DNA of 64,000 bases from Pontibacterium granulatum (GTDB lineage Bacteria > Pseudomonadota > Gammaproteobacteria > Pseudomonadales > Balneatricaceae). Of this stretch, positions 51,957 through 60,359 are shown piece by piece. A model generated the notes under the pieces. That model saw nothing but the letters and a program-made list of their open reading frames with translations, had not been told where the DNA came from and ran no database searches. Within the stretch, counting starts at the first letter, position 1, and each line of letters begins with the position of its first letter. The DNA lies in contig NZ_JASBRH010000001.1 in assembly GCF_029961155.1 (NCBI RefSeq), forward strand, positions 62,001-126,000, in the 5' to 3' direction. The position numbers and the translations under genes are program-made.

Positions 51957-52594
51957 GAAGTTCCGGCCAGTTTATCAAGATTGATTCGACGCACCCGATC
52001 GCCCATATTCAGCTCATGATGGGTTGTCAGAATCACACTTCCGCCATTTTCAGCGTGGCGAGCAATAAGAGCTTCTTTTTCTGCCACACCGCGTTTGTCG
52101 ATCGCCGTAAAGGGTTCATCCAGAATCCACAACTGTGCATCACTCAGGTACAGGCGCGCGAGGCTGACACGGCGATTTTGGCCCGCCGATAGCATATGAC
52201 AAGGCACATCTTCATAGCCTTTCAGTCCCACCTGCTCCAACGCATCATAGATACGCGACTGATCGATGGAAGAAGGATGCATTGCGGCATACCAGTTAAG
52301 GTTTTCTTCGGGGGTAAGAATCGCTTTAACACCCGGCTGGTGACCGAAGTACAGCAGCGAGAGTCGAAAATCTTCCGCGACATCGGAAATGGGTTCACCT
52401 TTCCAGTAGATACCCCCTTCAAAGTTGCGGGACAATCCACTCAAAATACGCAGCAACGTGGTTTTACCACTTCCGTTCTGACCTTCGATCTGAACAACTT
52501 CACCTTGTTTCACATCGAAAGACAGGTTATCAAAGAGAATACGGTCGTCCCGTTCACAGAAAAGCCGTTCTACCGTTAACAGCGGCTCGGACAA
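51953..52594 (-). CDS. ccmA: Cytochrome c biogenesis ATP-binding protein CcmA
   Basis: CcmA is the ATPase of the CcmAB exporter. The product from TTG 52594 has 213 residues beginning MSEPLLTVERLFCERDDRIL, which matches the family length (about 205-215). GGGGTGG lies just upstream. The frame is open for 65 more codons, but that extension has no homology-like features. Walker A is GQNGSGKTTLLRILSG, the signature is MLSAGQNRRVSLARL, and Walker B is LWILDEP. It is the first gene of the ccm operon and is divergent from the fliK-like gene. Confidence 0.95.
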   Translation of the reverse strand: MSEPLLTVERLFCERDDRILFDNLSFDVKQGEVVQIEGQNGSGKTTLLRILSGLSRNFEGGIYWKGEPISDVAEDFRLSLLYFGHQPGVKAILTPEENLNWYAAMHPSSIDQSRIYDALEQVGLKGYEDVPCHMLSAGQNRRVSLARLYLSDAQLWILDEPFTAIDKRGVAEKEALIARHAENGGSVILTTHHELNMGDRVRRINLDKLAGTS

Positions 52595-52724
52595 AACACC
52601 CACCCCAAGCCGAAACCCCGGCTTATTTCTATACTTTAAAGCGGCATGGCCGACACAATAATTCAGCGGCTCATTATATACGAATTCACGACCTGTGCAG
52701 CAGCCGTCACTATGGAGAAAAGTA

Positions 52725-54812
52725 TTGTTTCCGCAAATTTCCACCCTGTCTTTAGCCCTACGTGAGAGTCCGCCGGAAACCCAGCGCACGCTCAGTCAGG
52801 TGTTAAACCAGGATACCCCCCAGGATGCCAGGGTACTCAGGTCCACTGCCGAACCCGGCGGTAACGGCAGTGCACGCATCACACTGGAGGTCAACGGAAA
52901 GACGGTACAACTGCTCACCCAGCAGCCGCTGCAAAGCGGCAGTTTGCTGAAAATCAGCCTCACCAGCGACGGCAAGATCCTGCTGCAACAAGCGCCAGCG
53001 GCTTCCACTGTTACCCCCACACCTGGCAACCCTTTGTTACAAACGCCCGCGCCCCAACAAGCTCCGAGCCAGATCCAGACTCAGCCTCAAACACAGATAC
53101 CGGCACAAGCGAAGGTCGCGGCGCAGGTTATCAGCCTCAAAGCCAGCTCGGAACTGATCCCGATCAACAAAGGCACAACCATAGAAGGCACGGTGATTAA
53201 AAGCACACCACTTACACCTGCTCCGATAAACAGCGGCAGCGCAAATCCAACCGCCCCAAGTGGAGCAACCTATTCCCGACCGATCCCCGGAAGTATGGCG
53301 TTCCAAGGTGCAAACTCGAGCACACCGGCCCCAGCACAACAGCCTGCATCAGTGCCCGTAGCGCCACAGCCACCGGCTTCTGCAACTGTCACCAAAGTGG
53401 TCGCACAGCAACCGGCACAACCTGCCCCCCCTGCGCCACCATCAGAGACAGGCAATGCAGGCACCACGGCTAGACAAACTAGCCCCACAGCTCAAACACC
53501 AACACCGCAGACGGGCACTGTACCAAGTCAGCCATCTGCTGCGACGACTCGGACCGGAACTGCGCCCCCAGCCCAGTCACCAGCAACTCTCTCTCAAACA
53601 GCCACAATACCGTCCACTCCGGTGACGACGCAGACATCTAGCCAGGCGGTCCCCTCCCCTCAAGGAACATCATTGCCGCCCACCACTGCACCGCCACAAG
53701 CAGCCTCAGGCACCAACGCGCCAGCACCCGCAATGCCAGCAGCACCCAGCAACCAAGCCACGGGGAACGCAACAGCAAGTAAACCGACACCTGTGGTTCA
53801 GGCAGCACCACCCACGCCAACGCAACCACAAGGAACAACCAGCCCCGCTTTCAACATCGATATACGGCTGACAAGCGGTCAATCCACATCGCTACAGGCC
53901 AGCACGGCTCTGCAACCCAATACTCAGTTGCTGATCTCTCGGGATGCAGAGGGCCAAATATCAGCCCGCATTCAGCCACAAACACCCAATATCGATAGCG
54001 TGCAACGGGAACAGAGTGCGATCCAGGACGCCCTGCGCAACGCCCTTCCCAACCAGCAACCGGTGGGCGAAGTACTGGCACAGTTACAGAATTCAGCCGC
54101 ACAAACCCAAACCGCTAAACCCGAGGTATCCGGCTTGGTGCGTTCCATGCTGCAGCTGTTTGGTGTACGTCCGGGCACACCCGAAGCACCACAAGCACTG
54201 CAACGCAACGTTCAATCCGGCGGCATGCAGACCGAGTTCAATCTGGCATCCGGTAAAGTGCCGGAGAAAAACGACCTCAAAAGTCTGTTACGGCAATTGC
54301 AGCAAGCGAGCACAGATCTGCCCGTTGAACAAAGGCAACGGATTGAGCAACTGATTCAGAATATGCAGTCGAGAATTACCCATAACCAGGTCTCCTCGCT
54401 GCAACAGTGGAAAGAAGCCCCCGATGGCAGCTTTGAACGTGTCATTCAGCTCGACATCCCAATCATCGGTAACAACCGCACCGATAATTTAGAACTGCGC
54501 ATTAGCCAGGAGCGCGGTGGGCAAAGTGATTACGAACTTGCCACTCTCTGGCGGGCACGACTTCACTTTGATCTGGAGGAATTTGGCGCCGTCGATGCCG
54601 AGATAAAACTCACCGGTGACGAACAAATCCAGGTGCAGTTCTGGTGTGACGAGAAGACGACACAAAGACATATCCAGAAACAGCTACAGGATTTCGGCCA
54701 GCTCCTTCAACAGAAGGGATTTGCCGAACCTGAGCTCAACTGTTACCACGGTCACTCACCCAACCGAGAAGGTGATCTGATCCAGAAACATTTGGTGGAT
54801 ATCCACACATGA
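52725..54812 (+). CDS. fliK: FliK-type flagellar hook-length control protein
   Basis: A roughly 695-residue secreted-type ruler protein. The C-terminal hook-length domain (about 570-690) shows WKEAPDGSFERVIQLDIPII, RISQERGG, ARLHFDLEEFGAVDAEIKLT and FCDEK-like variants. The middle (about 100-380) is low-complexity, rich in Pro, Thr, Gln, Ala and Ser, as expected for a disordered ruler. Start choice is hard: TTG 52725 has GGAG 8 bases upstream, while GTG 52695 has none. It overlaps the FlhB-like gene by 4 bp. It could be a second, FliK-like paralogue rather than the main hook ruler. Confidence 0.8.
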   Translation: MFPQISTLSLALRESPPETQRTLSQVLNQDTPQDARVLRSTAEPGGNGSARITLEVNGKTVQLLTQQPLQSGSLLKISLTSDGKILLQQAPAASTVTPTPGNPLLQTPAPQQAPSQIQTQPQTQIPAQAKVAAQVISLKASSELIPINKGTTIEGTVIKSTPLTPAPINSGSANPTAPSGATYSRPIPGSMAFQGANSSTPAPAQQPASVPVAPQPPASATVTKVVAQQPAQPAPPAPPSETGNAGTTARQTSPTAQTPTPQTGTVPSQPSAATTRTGTAPPAQSPATLSQTATIPSTPVTTQTSSQAVPSPQGTSLPPTTAPPQAASGTNAPAPAMPAAPSNQATGNATASKPTPVVQAAPPTPTQPQGTTSPAFNIDIRLTSGQSTSLQASTALQPNTQLLISRDAEGQISARIQPQTPNIDSVQREQSAIQDALRNALPNQQPVGEVLAQLQNSAAQTQTAKPEVSGLVRSMLQLFGVRPGTPEAPQALQRNVQSGGMQTEFNLASGKVPEKNDLKSLLRQLQQASTDLPVEQRQRIEQLIQNMQSRITHNQVSSLQQWKEAPDGSFERVIQLDIPIIGNNRTDNLELRISQERGGQSDYELATLWRARLHFDLEEFGAVDAEIKLTGDEQIQVQFWCDEKTTQRHIQKQLQDFGQLLQQKGFAEPELNCYHGHSPNREGDLIQKHLVDIHT

Positions 54813-55078
54813 CTGATATCGAAAAGCGCCAACAGGCCGTCGCATTAAAATACAAGCTGGGCGAACAGTCCGCTCCTACCGTGGCAGCCAAAGGCCAGGG
54901 ACTGATTGCGGAGCAGATCATCGCCCTTGCCGAGGAAAGTGGTGTTCATATCCACGAGAGCCCGGAACTTGTGGAGGTGCTGGTTCGCCTGCATGTGGGG
55001 GATGAAATCCCAGAAATCCTGTACAGGGCGATTGCAGAAGTGATTGCGTTTGCGTACAGCCTGAAGAGCCAGAACTGA
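54809..55078 (+). CDS. FlhB C-terminal-domain protein (FhlB-like)
   Basis: An 89-residue cytoplasmic protein matching only the C-terminal export-switch domain of FlhB/YscU: AVALKYKLGEQSAPTVAAKGQG, ESGVHIHESPELVEVLVRL and EIPEILYRAIAEVIAFAY. The autocleavage NPTH motif is absent, as in stand-alone FhlB/YlqH proteins. Coupled to the FliK-type gene, it may act in substrate-specificity switching with FliK; that link is inferred from adjacency. Confidence 0.85.
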   Translation: MTDIEKRQQAVALKYKLGEQSAPTVAAKGQGLIAEQIIALAEESGVHIHESPELVEVLVRLHVGDEIPEILYRAIAEVIAFAYSLKSQN

Positions 55079-55114
55079 GCGCACACTGAATTAAAGCGCG
55101 GATTACGCCGGTGG

Positions 55115-55522
55115 TTATTTTTGGTGATTGAGCGCTTCGGTGGCCTTAAGCTCCTGATGCAACAGGGCCATCAGCTCCGCCTCAGGACGACCAATACCAC
55201 AGCTTTCAACCAGGTCGTCAACGTTAGCCCCCATCTCCATCAACCGTGCCGCCTGATTGAAGGCCATTGCGCCCGGATCACGGTTTTCAAGCTCCAGTTG
55301 CTTTTCCGCAGTCGTGTTAAGCTTTTGCTCAATCTCAATCACACGACGCCCCATGCCTATGGATGAGTTGGTGATGGCCTGGATCTCGTTACGTAGCAAT
55401 CCAATCAGCGCCTGTTGGCGACGTTCATGCTCGCGCACCCGTCTGAGCAGCACAAAACAGCTTACCAATGCCAGCAAGCTGAGAAGTGCAAAAATAGGTG
55501 TCCAGATGGAAAAATCCGCCAC
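55115..55522 (-). CDS. DUF2802 family membrane protein
   Basis: A 135-residue protein with an N-terminal membrane helix (WTPIFALLSLLALVSCFVLL). A coiled-coil-like region (about 25-85) follows, then a helical C-terminal domain (MAFNQAARLMEMGANVDDLV, CGIGRPEAELMALLHQE) of DUF2802. The family is characteristically encoded next to CheW/ParP genes in polar flagellates, and this copy is 73 bp after parP. Function is unknown; a role in polar array anchoring is possible but unproven. Confidence 0.85.
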   Translation of the reverse strand: MADFSIWTPIFALLSLLALVSCFVLLRRVREHERRQQALIGLLRNEIQAITNSSIGMGRRVIEIEQKLNTTAEKQLELENRDPGAMAFNQAARLMEMGANVDDLVESCGIGRPEAELMALLHQELKATEALNHQK

Positions 55523-55595
55523 GGCGAGCTCCGAAACTGAGAGGTACAGGCTTAAGGATACTAAAGCATTCCTGCTTTATACAGCCTGCGAAACA

Positions 55596-56690
55596 TTACG
55601 CTTGCTGGTTCAGCAACATCTGCAGCTTATCCACATCAAGGATTGCACAGCGTTCTGTCATATTCGTGCCCAGTAACCAGGGGCGTGATTTGTTTTCACC
55701 TGCCCACACAATATCGCTATGGGACATCCGAATAGACTTAACCAAGGTGTCACATGCCAACGCCCAACGGCGCCCCTTGAGGATCAGCACCTCTTCGTAG
55801 TTAGCCTTAGCCGCATCAAACCGGCCTGACAACAACCATTGCCCGGTATCAACAACACTGGTCTCTTTGCCCATCGCATTAAAGAAACCCAATACCCATT
55901 CATGCTCCAGATCGAGATGTAAAGTCAGGCGTTCCATGGAAACCGCGCCCTCCACATCGTCTACAGGGATAGCCAACGTCAACCCTTGTAGCTGAAAGAG
56001 GATACAATTAAGCACATTATCAGCTACATGCAGGGCGGGCTTGAATGAGTTATCAGCGGCAGGAGCGGCCGACAACACAACGTCTGGAGTGGGCTCCGGG
56101 GTTATTTCTGGCGCTGACCGGGTCGGCTCAGCGCCTGCAGGTGGCTCGTTTTCTATTACAGATTGCGACACTGCCGGTGCTGCGAACAGGTCCGGCTCTT
56201 CTGATACCGGTTCAAGCTGTAGCTCCGGCTCAAAACCGACCTGATGAGAATAGGTTGCAACGTCTTCCATTTCATTGATCAGCTCCTCAGGTGCAGCAAG
56301 CAACTCAGATTCCCCAAAAAAGAGTTCTGTTTCAGAAAACACCTCTGATTCTGCCTGATCATCGGCCACAACCAGCTCAGGCTCATCATCTTCTACCAGA
56401 TCCTCGATCCCAGATGCATCGGCTTGAGCAAACCCTTCCTCTACAACAGCAGGCTCATCTAATACTAGAGCTTCCGATACAGCTTCTCGAGGCGCGGTTG
56501 CACCAAGTACAGACTCTTGCAAAGCTGCAGGCTTAGTGCGCTCCAGCGCACCAATTGCTTTCAGCTCTTCCATGGTGTCATGTGCCAAGGTGTCCGGGTC
56601 TTCTAACAGTGACTCGAGGTAATCAAAGACGACCTGCTGATTGCCGGTCTTTGGGGCGTAGAATTCGTTATCCTGTTCCGTTTTGCTCAT
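55596..56690 (-). CDS. parP: CheW-domain array protein ParP
   Basis: A 364-residue protein. The N-terminus (NQQVVFDYLESLLEDP) is followed by a long acidic, disordered linker (about 60-225). The C-terminal CheW-like domain (about 228-360) shows CILFQLQGLTLAIPVDDVEGAV, LGFFNAMGKETSVVDTGQWL and WALACDTLVKSIRM. This architecture matches Vibrio/Pseudomonas ParP, which links CheA, receptors and ParC at the pole. It overlaps parC by 4 bp. The ordinary cheW gene expected next to it is missing. Confidence 0.88.
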   Translation of the reverse strand: MSKTEQDNEFYAPKTGNQQVVFDYLESLLEDPDTLAHDTMEELKAIGALERTKPAALQESVLGATAPREAVSEALVLDEPAVVEEGFAQADASGIEDLVEDDEPELVVADDQAESEVFSETELFFGESELLAAPEELINEMEDVATYSHQVGFEPELQLEPVSEEPDLFAAPAVSQSVIENEPPAGAEPTRSAPEITPEPTPDVVLSAAPAADNSFKPALHVADNVLNCILFQLQGLTLAIPVDDVEGAVSMERLTLHLDLEHEWVLGFFNAMGKETSVVDTGQWLLSGRFDAAKANYEEVLILKGRRWALACDTLVKSIRMSHSDIVWAGENKSRPWLLGTNMTERCAILDVDKLQMLLNQQA

Positions 56691-57475
56691 ACAGTCGCCT
56701 CCTGTTTCTGAGACTCTACCAAAGTGCGCAGTATGCGGGCATAGGCATGCACACCACGACTGCTGGAATCTACGGATGAAGGCACAAGCCCCTTAATACT
56801 TGCGTTACGTAACTCAGGATCAACCGGCACGATCGCGCTGGAAATGCGGTCCGGGTATCGATTGTGCAGCTCACGTAAACTAGTGACGGACGCATGCGCC
56901 CGGCGATCGTAAAACGTGGGAATAATGGTGTAGTTCAGCTTGTTCTTGCGGGCCTGGTTAATCATACCGATTGTACGTACCATCCGCTCCAAGCCTTTCA
57001 GCGCCAGGAATTCGGTCTGTACTGGCACCAGAAGATGCTGACAGGCCGCCAGCGCATTCACCATCAACACCCCCAAAATCGGCGGCGTATCAATGATGAC
57101 ATAATCATATTCTTCACGCACAGTCAGCAGGGCTCTTGCGATCTGCAGCCCCATACCTTCTTGACCAACGGCGCGTCGTTCCAGCGTAGCCAAGGCCGTC
57201 GACGCCGGCATCAACTCAAGACGCTCATGGGATGTTTCCAGCAACATTCGTTGCACGGTTCCATTACTGATCGGGTTGCTGCCTTCAAACAGGTCAAATA
57301 CGCTGAATTCCAGCTCGTCGGGATCGTAGCCAAAATAGCTGGTCAGGGAGCCGTGTGGATCAAGATCAACCAACAGCACCCGATAGCCTACTTCCGCCAG
57401 GAGCCCGGCCAGACTGACAACAGTGGTGGTTTTACCTACGCCACCCTTTTGGTTTGCGACGGTCCATACCTGCAT
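56687..57475 (-). CDS. parC: ParA-like ATPase ParC for polar chemotaxis arrays
   Basis: A 262-residue MinD/ParA-type ATPase. The deviant Walker A is ANQKGGVGKTTTVVSLAGLL, and the second nucleotide motif YVIIDTPPILGVL follows. LVDLDPHGSLTSYFGYDPDE is family-typical. Location between motD and parP identifies it as the chemosensory ParC rather than a chromosome-partition ParA. In Vibrio this protein positions arrays at the flagellated pole. It should not be confused with topoisomerase IV ParC. Confidence 0.9.
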   Translation of the reverse strand: MQVWTVANQKGGVGKTTTVVSLAGLLAEVGYRVLLVDLDPHGSLTSYFGYDPDELEFSVFDLFEGSNPISNGTVQRMLLETSHERLELMPASTALATLERRAVGQEGMGLQIARALLTVREEYDYVIIDTPPILGVLMVNALAACQHLLVPVQTEFLALKGLERMVRTIGMINQARKNKLNYTIIPTFYDRRAHASVTSLRELHNRYPDRISSAIVPVDPELRNASIKGLVPSSVDSSSRGVHAYARILRTLVESQKQEATV

Positions 57476-57481
57476 ATGTAC

Positions 57482-58423
57482 TCACTCATCTTCCTGCGAT
57501 TCAGAATCCGGTTCAGGTACTACCTGCCGGAACAGCTTGCCGCCTGTGGCGGTCTGAACCTGCTCAATCACCGGCGAACTTTTTGGTTCACTCGGGTCTG
57601 TAGCAATCACCGTAGACACGGCATCTTTACTCACCTGCTGACTGCCAAACGCCGACAGCGTACGTCTGACTTTTTCATCACGCGAAACCACAATCACCAC
57701 ACGGCGGTTGAGCTGGCGCCCCTCTTCCGTGCGGTTGCTGTAAGCCGGTTGATGTTCACCATAACCCACAGCGGCCATACGCGCCGGATCGACGCCATAA
57801 TAGGTCAGAACCCGGACGACGGCTGCCGCACGCGCCGCCGAAAGCTCCCAGTTCGATGGAAACTGTGCGGTTTCGATCAACTGGTCATCGGTAAAACCTT
57901 CAACATGGATCGGATTGTCGTAGGGCCTTAATACCACGGCCAAGCGTTGCAACAACTCATCCGCTTCCGGTGTCGGCGTAGCCTGACCGGAACGGAACAA
58001 CATCCCTGAACGCAGCTCAATCGATAACCATAATTCGTTGCTGACAAGCTTCAGATCCTGGGCGGATACATTCGGTTGAATACGCTGCTCAAGTCGCTGA
58101 CGAATAGTACGAAGCTGATCGCTTTCCGTCTCATCCGGCGCATCCAGGTCTGGCGCAGCTTCTTTTGGTGTATCCGGCATCGCGGGCTCTTCTCCGATGC
58201 CGATAATCGCCCCCTGGCCGGAGCCGATAATCGCCGCTTCAAGCCCTGCCCCATCAAACGCGCCGGTCAGCGCTTTAGAGAGCTCTTTGTACTTCTCTTC
58301 ATTAACGCTGGAGAGGGAGTACATCACCACGAAGAACGCGAACAACAGCGTAATGAAGTCGGCGTAGGAGATCACCCACCGATCGTTGTGCACATAATCT
58401 TCAGGTGGATTACGTCTTGGCAT
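57482..58423 (-). CDS. motD: Flagellar stator protein MotD (MotB-type)
   Basis: A 313-residue stator subunit. The single N-terminal membrane helix WVISYADFITLLFAFFVVMY contains the proton-binding Asp22. A plug-like segment follows. The OmpA-like peptidoglycan-binding domain (about 130-245) shows HVEGFTDDQLI and MAAVGYGEHQPAYSNRTEEGRQ. The C-terminal tail is polar. Pairing with motC, 3 bp away, and the che location match the MotCD stator of Pseudomonas, which drives swarming and high-load rotation. Confidence 0.93.
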   Translation of the reverse strand: MPRRNPPEDYVHNDRWVISYADFITLLFAFFVVMYSLSSVNEEKYKELSKALTGAFDGAGLEAAIIGSGQGAIIGIGEEPAMPDTPKEAAPDLDAPDETESDQLRTIRQRLEQRIQPNVSAQDLKLVSNELWLSIELRSGMLFRSGQATPTPEADELLQRLAVVLRPYDNPIHVEGFTDDQLIETAQFPSNWELSAARAAAVVRVLTYYGVDPARMAAVGYGEHQPAYSNRTEEGRQLNRRVVIVVSRDEKVRRTLSAFGSQQVSKDAVSTVIATDPSEPKSSPVIEQVQTATGGKLFRQVVPEPDSESQEDE

Positions 58424-58426
58424 AAC

Positions 58427-59167
58427 TTATCTCAGGTAGCCCTGCAGGCGCTGGCGGACCACATGGGGGTTTTGCCCCTGCGCAATCGACGCCATTCCTT
58501 CCAGCATCATTTCCTGATAGTTGTAACGGGTCAGGATCAGCCCCTTGATTTTGTTTGCGATCGGGATCAGCAGAAGGTTAGCAATACCCACACCGTAAAC
58601 GGTTGCCACAAACGCCAGGGCGATACCGGAACCCAACTCGTCCGGGCTTTTTAGGTTTCCCATCACGTGGATCAAGCCCAGTACGGCACCAATGATACCT
58701 AAGGTCGGCGCGTAGCCACCCATGCTTTCAATCACCTTGGCACCGCGTAGGTCGTTTTGCTCCAGTGTCACCAGCTCGGTGCCCAGACTATTACGGATCG
58801 CTTCAGAACTCTTGCCATCCACCAGCATCTGCAGACCGTTCATCACCAGCGGATCCCGCGTACGTTCAAGCTCTTTCTCCAGGGTAAGGATACCGTCACG
58901 ACGAACCATCCCGCACCAGGCCACGAGTTCGTTGATCCCCTCGCGGAAGTCATAGCGCTGACCACCAAAAGCCCAGCCCAACAAACGAATAGCACGCCCG
59001 AACTCCTCTTTCGGAGACTGCACCGCAGCGGCTGCAAACGTACCACCAAATACGATAAGGGCCGCAGGCAGGTTCACCAACTGGTGCACCAGGCCACCAT
59101 CCAGATAGTGACCACCCACTACTACACCGAGTGCAACCAGCACCCCCAGTATCGTCATTGGATCCAT
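58427..59167 (-). CDS. motC: Flagellar stator protein MotC (MotA-type)
   Basis: A 246-residue MotA-family protein with four membrane segments. Visible are MTILGVLVALGVVVGGHYLDGG, LPAALIVFGGTFAAAAVQSP and the C-terminal pair around GGYAPTLGIIGAVLGLIHVMG and GSGIALAFVATVYGVGIANLL. The cytoplasmic loop carries charged residues for rotor contact. It overlaps the cheB stop by one base and precedes motD by 3 bp. Confidence 0.95.
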   Translation of the reverse strand: MDPMTILGVLVALGVVVGGHYLDGGLVHQLVNLPAALIVFGGTFAAAAVQSPKEEFGRAIRLLGWAFGGQRYDFREGINELVAWCGMVRRDGILTLEKELERTRDPLVMNGLQMLVDGKSSEAIRNSLGTELVTLEQNDLRGAKVIESMGGYAPTLGIIGAVLGLIHVMGNLKSPDELGSGIALAFVATVYGVGIANLLLIPIANKIKGLILTRYNYQEMMLEGMASIAQGQNPHVVRQRLQGYLR

Positions 59168-60339
59168 TAACGCTCCCCGCGCCTGCTCAGCAGCGTACCG
59201 ATCTCATCCAGATCCAGTACCGAGTCTGCCAGGTTGGCTTCAATCACCGATTTCGGCATGCCATAAATGGTTGAACTGTTCTCATCCTGTGCCCACACTG
59301 TGGCACCACTACGCTTGAGCAGGCGCGCCCCATCGGTACCGTCACTGCCCATGCCGGTCAGAATCACAGCCAACACTTTATCACCGAAACTTTTTGCCGC
59401 CGAGGCATAAGAAACATCAACGCTGGGCTTATAGGTCAGACGCTCATCGCCCGGCATCACTTTCAGGCGATCGCTTTGCTTAGGATCAATAATCAACTGC
59501 TTGCCGCCCGGCGCCAGATAGGCAGTACCCGCGACCATACGGTCACCGTCTTCCGCCTCTTTCACATTGATATTGCACTGTTGATTCAAGCGCTCTGCAA
59601 ACACGGGAGTGAACGTGGAAGGCATATGCTGGACCAGCATAATCGGATATGGAAACGCCGCCGGCAAACGGGTCAAGATCTTCTGCAGTGCAGCGGGTCC
59701 ACCGGTCGAAGAACCGATAACCACAACCTTGCAGTCGGGAACCTTAGCCCCCGAACTCACCCGATGTGAAACTTCCGGCCGCCGGGTCGCCGTATTCGCG
59801 GCCTCAGCACGCTGACGCAATGCTGCCAGCGCCGCACCGGGGTCGCTTGCAAGAGGTGCGTCCTTGCGTTCCGTGCGACGCAGGGGGGAACGATTACGCT
59901 CCAGAGACGAGGAACCGTTAAAGGTACGTGGTCGCTGACTTTTACCCAGCGCAACCACTTGTTCGCGGAGCTGACTTTGAATATCAGACGAGCTGCCCAT
60001 CCATTGACGCAGATCCTTAGGGATACAATCGGCAGCACCCGCCTCCAGTGCCTGCATCGAAATACGGGCCCCTTCATGGGTGAGGGACGAGAGCATAATG
60101 ACGTGGACCGGTGACTGCTGCATGATTGTACGCAGCGCATCAATGCCATTCATTTCCGGCATTTCAACGTCCATGGTAACAACGTCAGGGCGCTGCAGCT
60201 TGACCTGCTCAATAGCCTCGCGGCCGTTGGCGGCGGTACCCACCACTTTTATGCGGGCATCACCCTCCAACAGGTCTGCGATTCGATTTCGAAAGAAGCT
60301 GGAATCGTCAACTATCAGCACCTTAACCGGCATAGACAT
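59167..60339 (-). CDS. cheB: Chemotaxis methylesterase/glutamine deamidase CheB
   Basis: CheB demethylates receptors for adaptation. The 390-residue protein has an N-terminal receiver (KVLIVDDSSFFRNRI; phospho-acceptor Asp57 in VVTMDVEMPEMNG) and a linker (about 140-200). The methylesterase domain has the catalytic serine in VVIGSSTGGPAALQKIL, the histidine in MLVQHMPSTF, and the aspartate in LTGMGSDGTDG. Starts at codon 1 or 3 are equally plausible. It lies between cheA and motC. Confidence 0.95.
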   Translation of the reverse strand: MSMPVKVLIVDDSSFFRNRIADLLEGDARIKVVGTAANGREAIEQVKLQRPDVVTMDVEMPEMNGIDALRTIMQQSPVHVIMLSSLTHEGARISMQALEAGAADCIPKDLRQWMGSSSDIQSQLREQVVALGKSQRPRTFNGSSSLERNRSPLRRTERKDAPLASDPGAALAALRQRAEAANTATRRPEVSHRVSSGAKVPDCKVVVIGSSTGGPAALQKILTRLPAAFPYPIMLVQHMPSTFTPVFAERLNQQCNINVKEAEDGDRMVAGTAYLAPGGKQLIIDPKQSDRLKVMPGDERLTYKPSVDVSYASAAKSFGDKVLAVILTGMGSDGTDGARLLKRSGATVWAQDENSSTIYGMPKSVIEANLADSVLDLDEIGTLLSRRGER

Positions 60340-60359
60340 TCACTTCAGTCCACCAATGA

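Noticed and set aside
52595-52789. 65-codon N-terminal extension of CcmA
   Set aside because: The extension is cysteine-rich and unlike the family, while the TTG at 52594 gives the expected N-terminus and has a ribosome site.
56894-57931. A 345-codon plus-strand open frame opposite parC and motD
   Set aside because: Both genes on the other strand have clear family motifs, while this frame spans the junction of two genes and has no recognisable domain.
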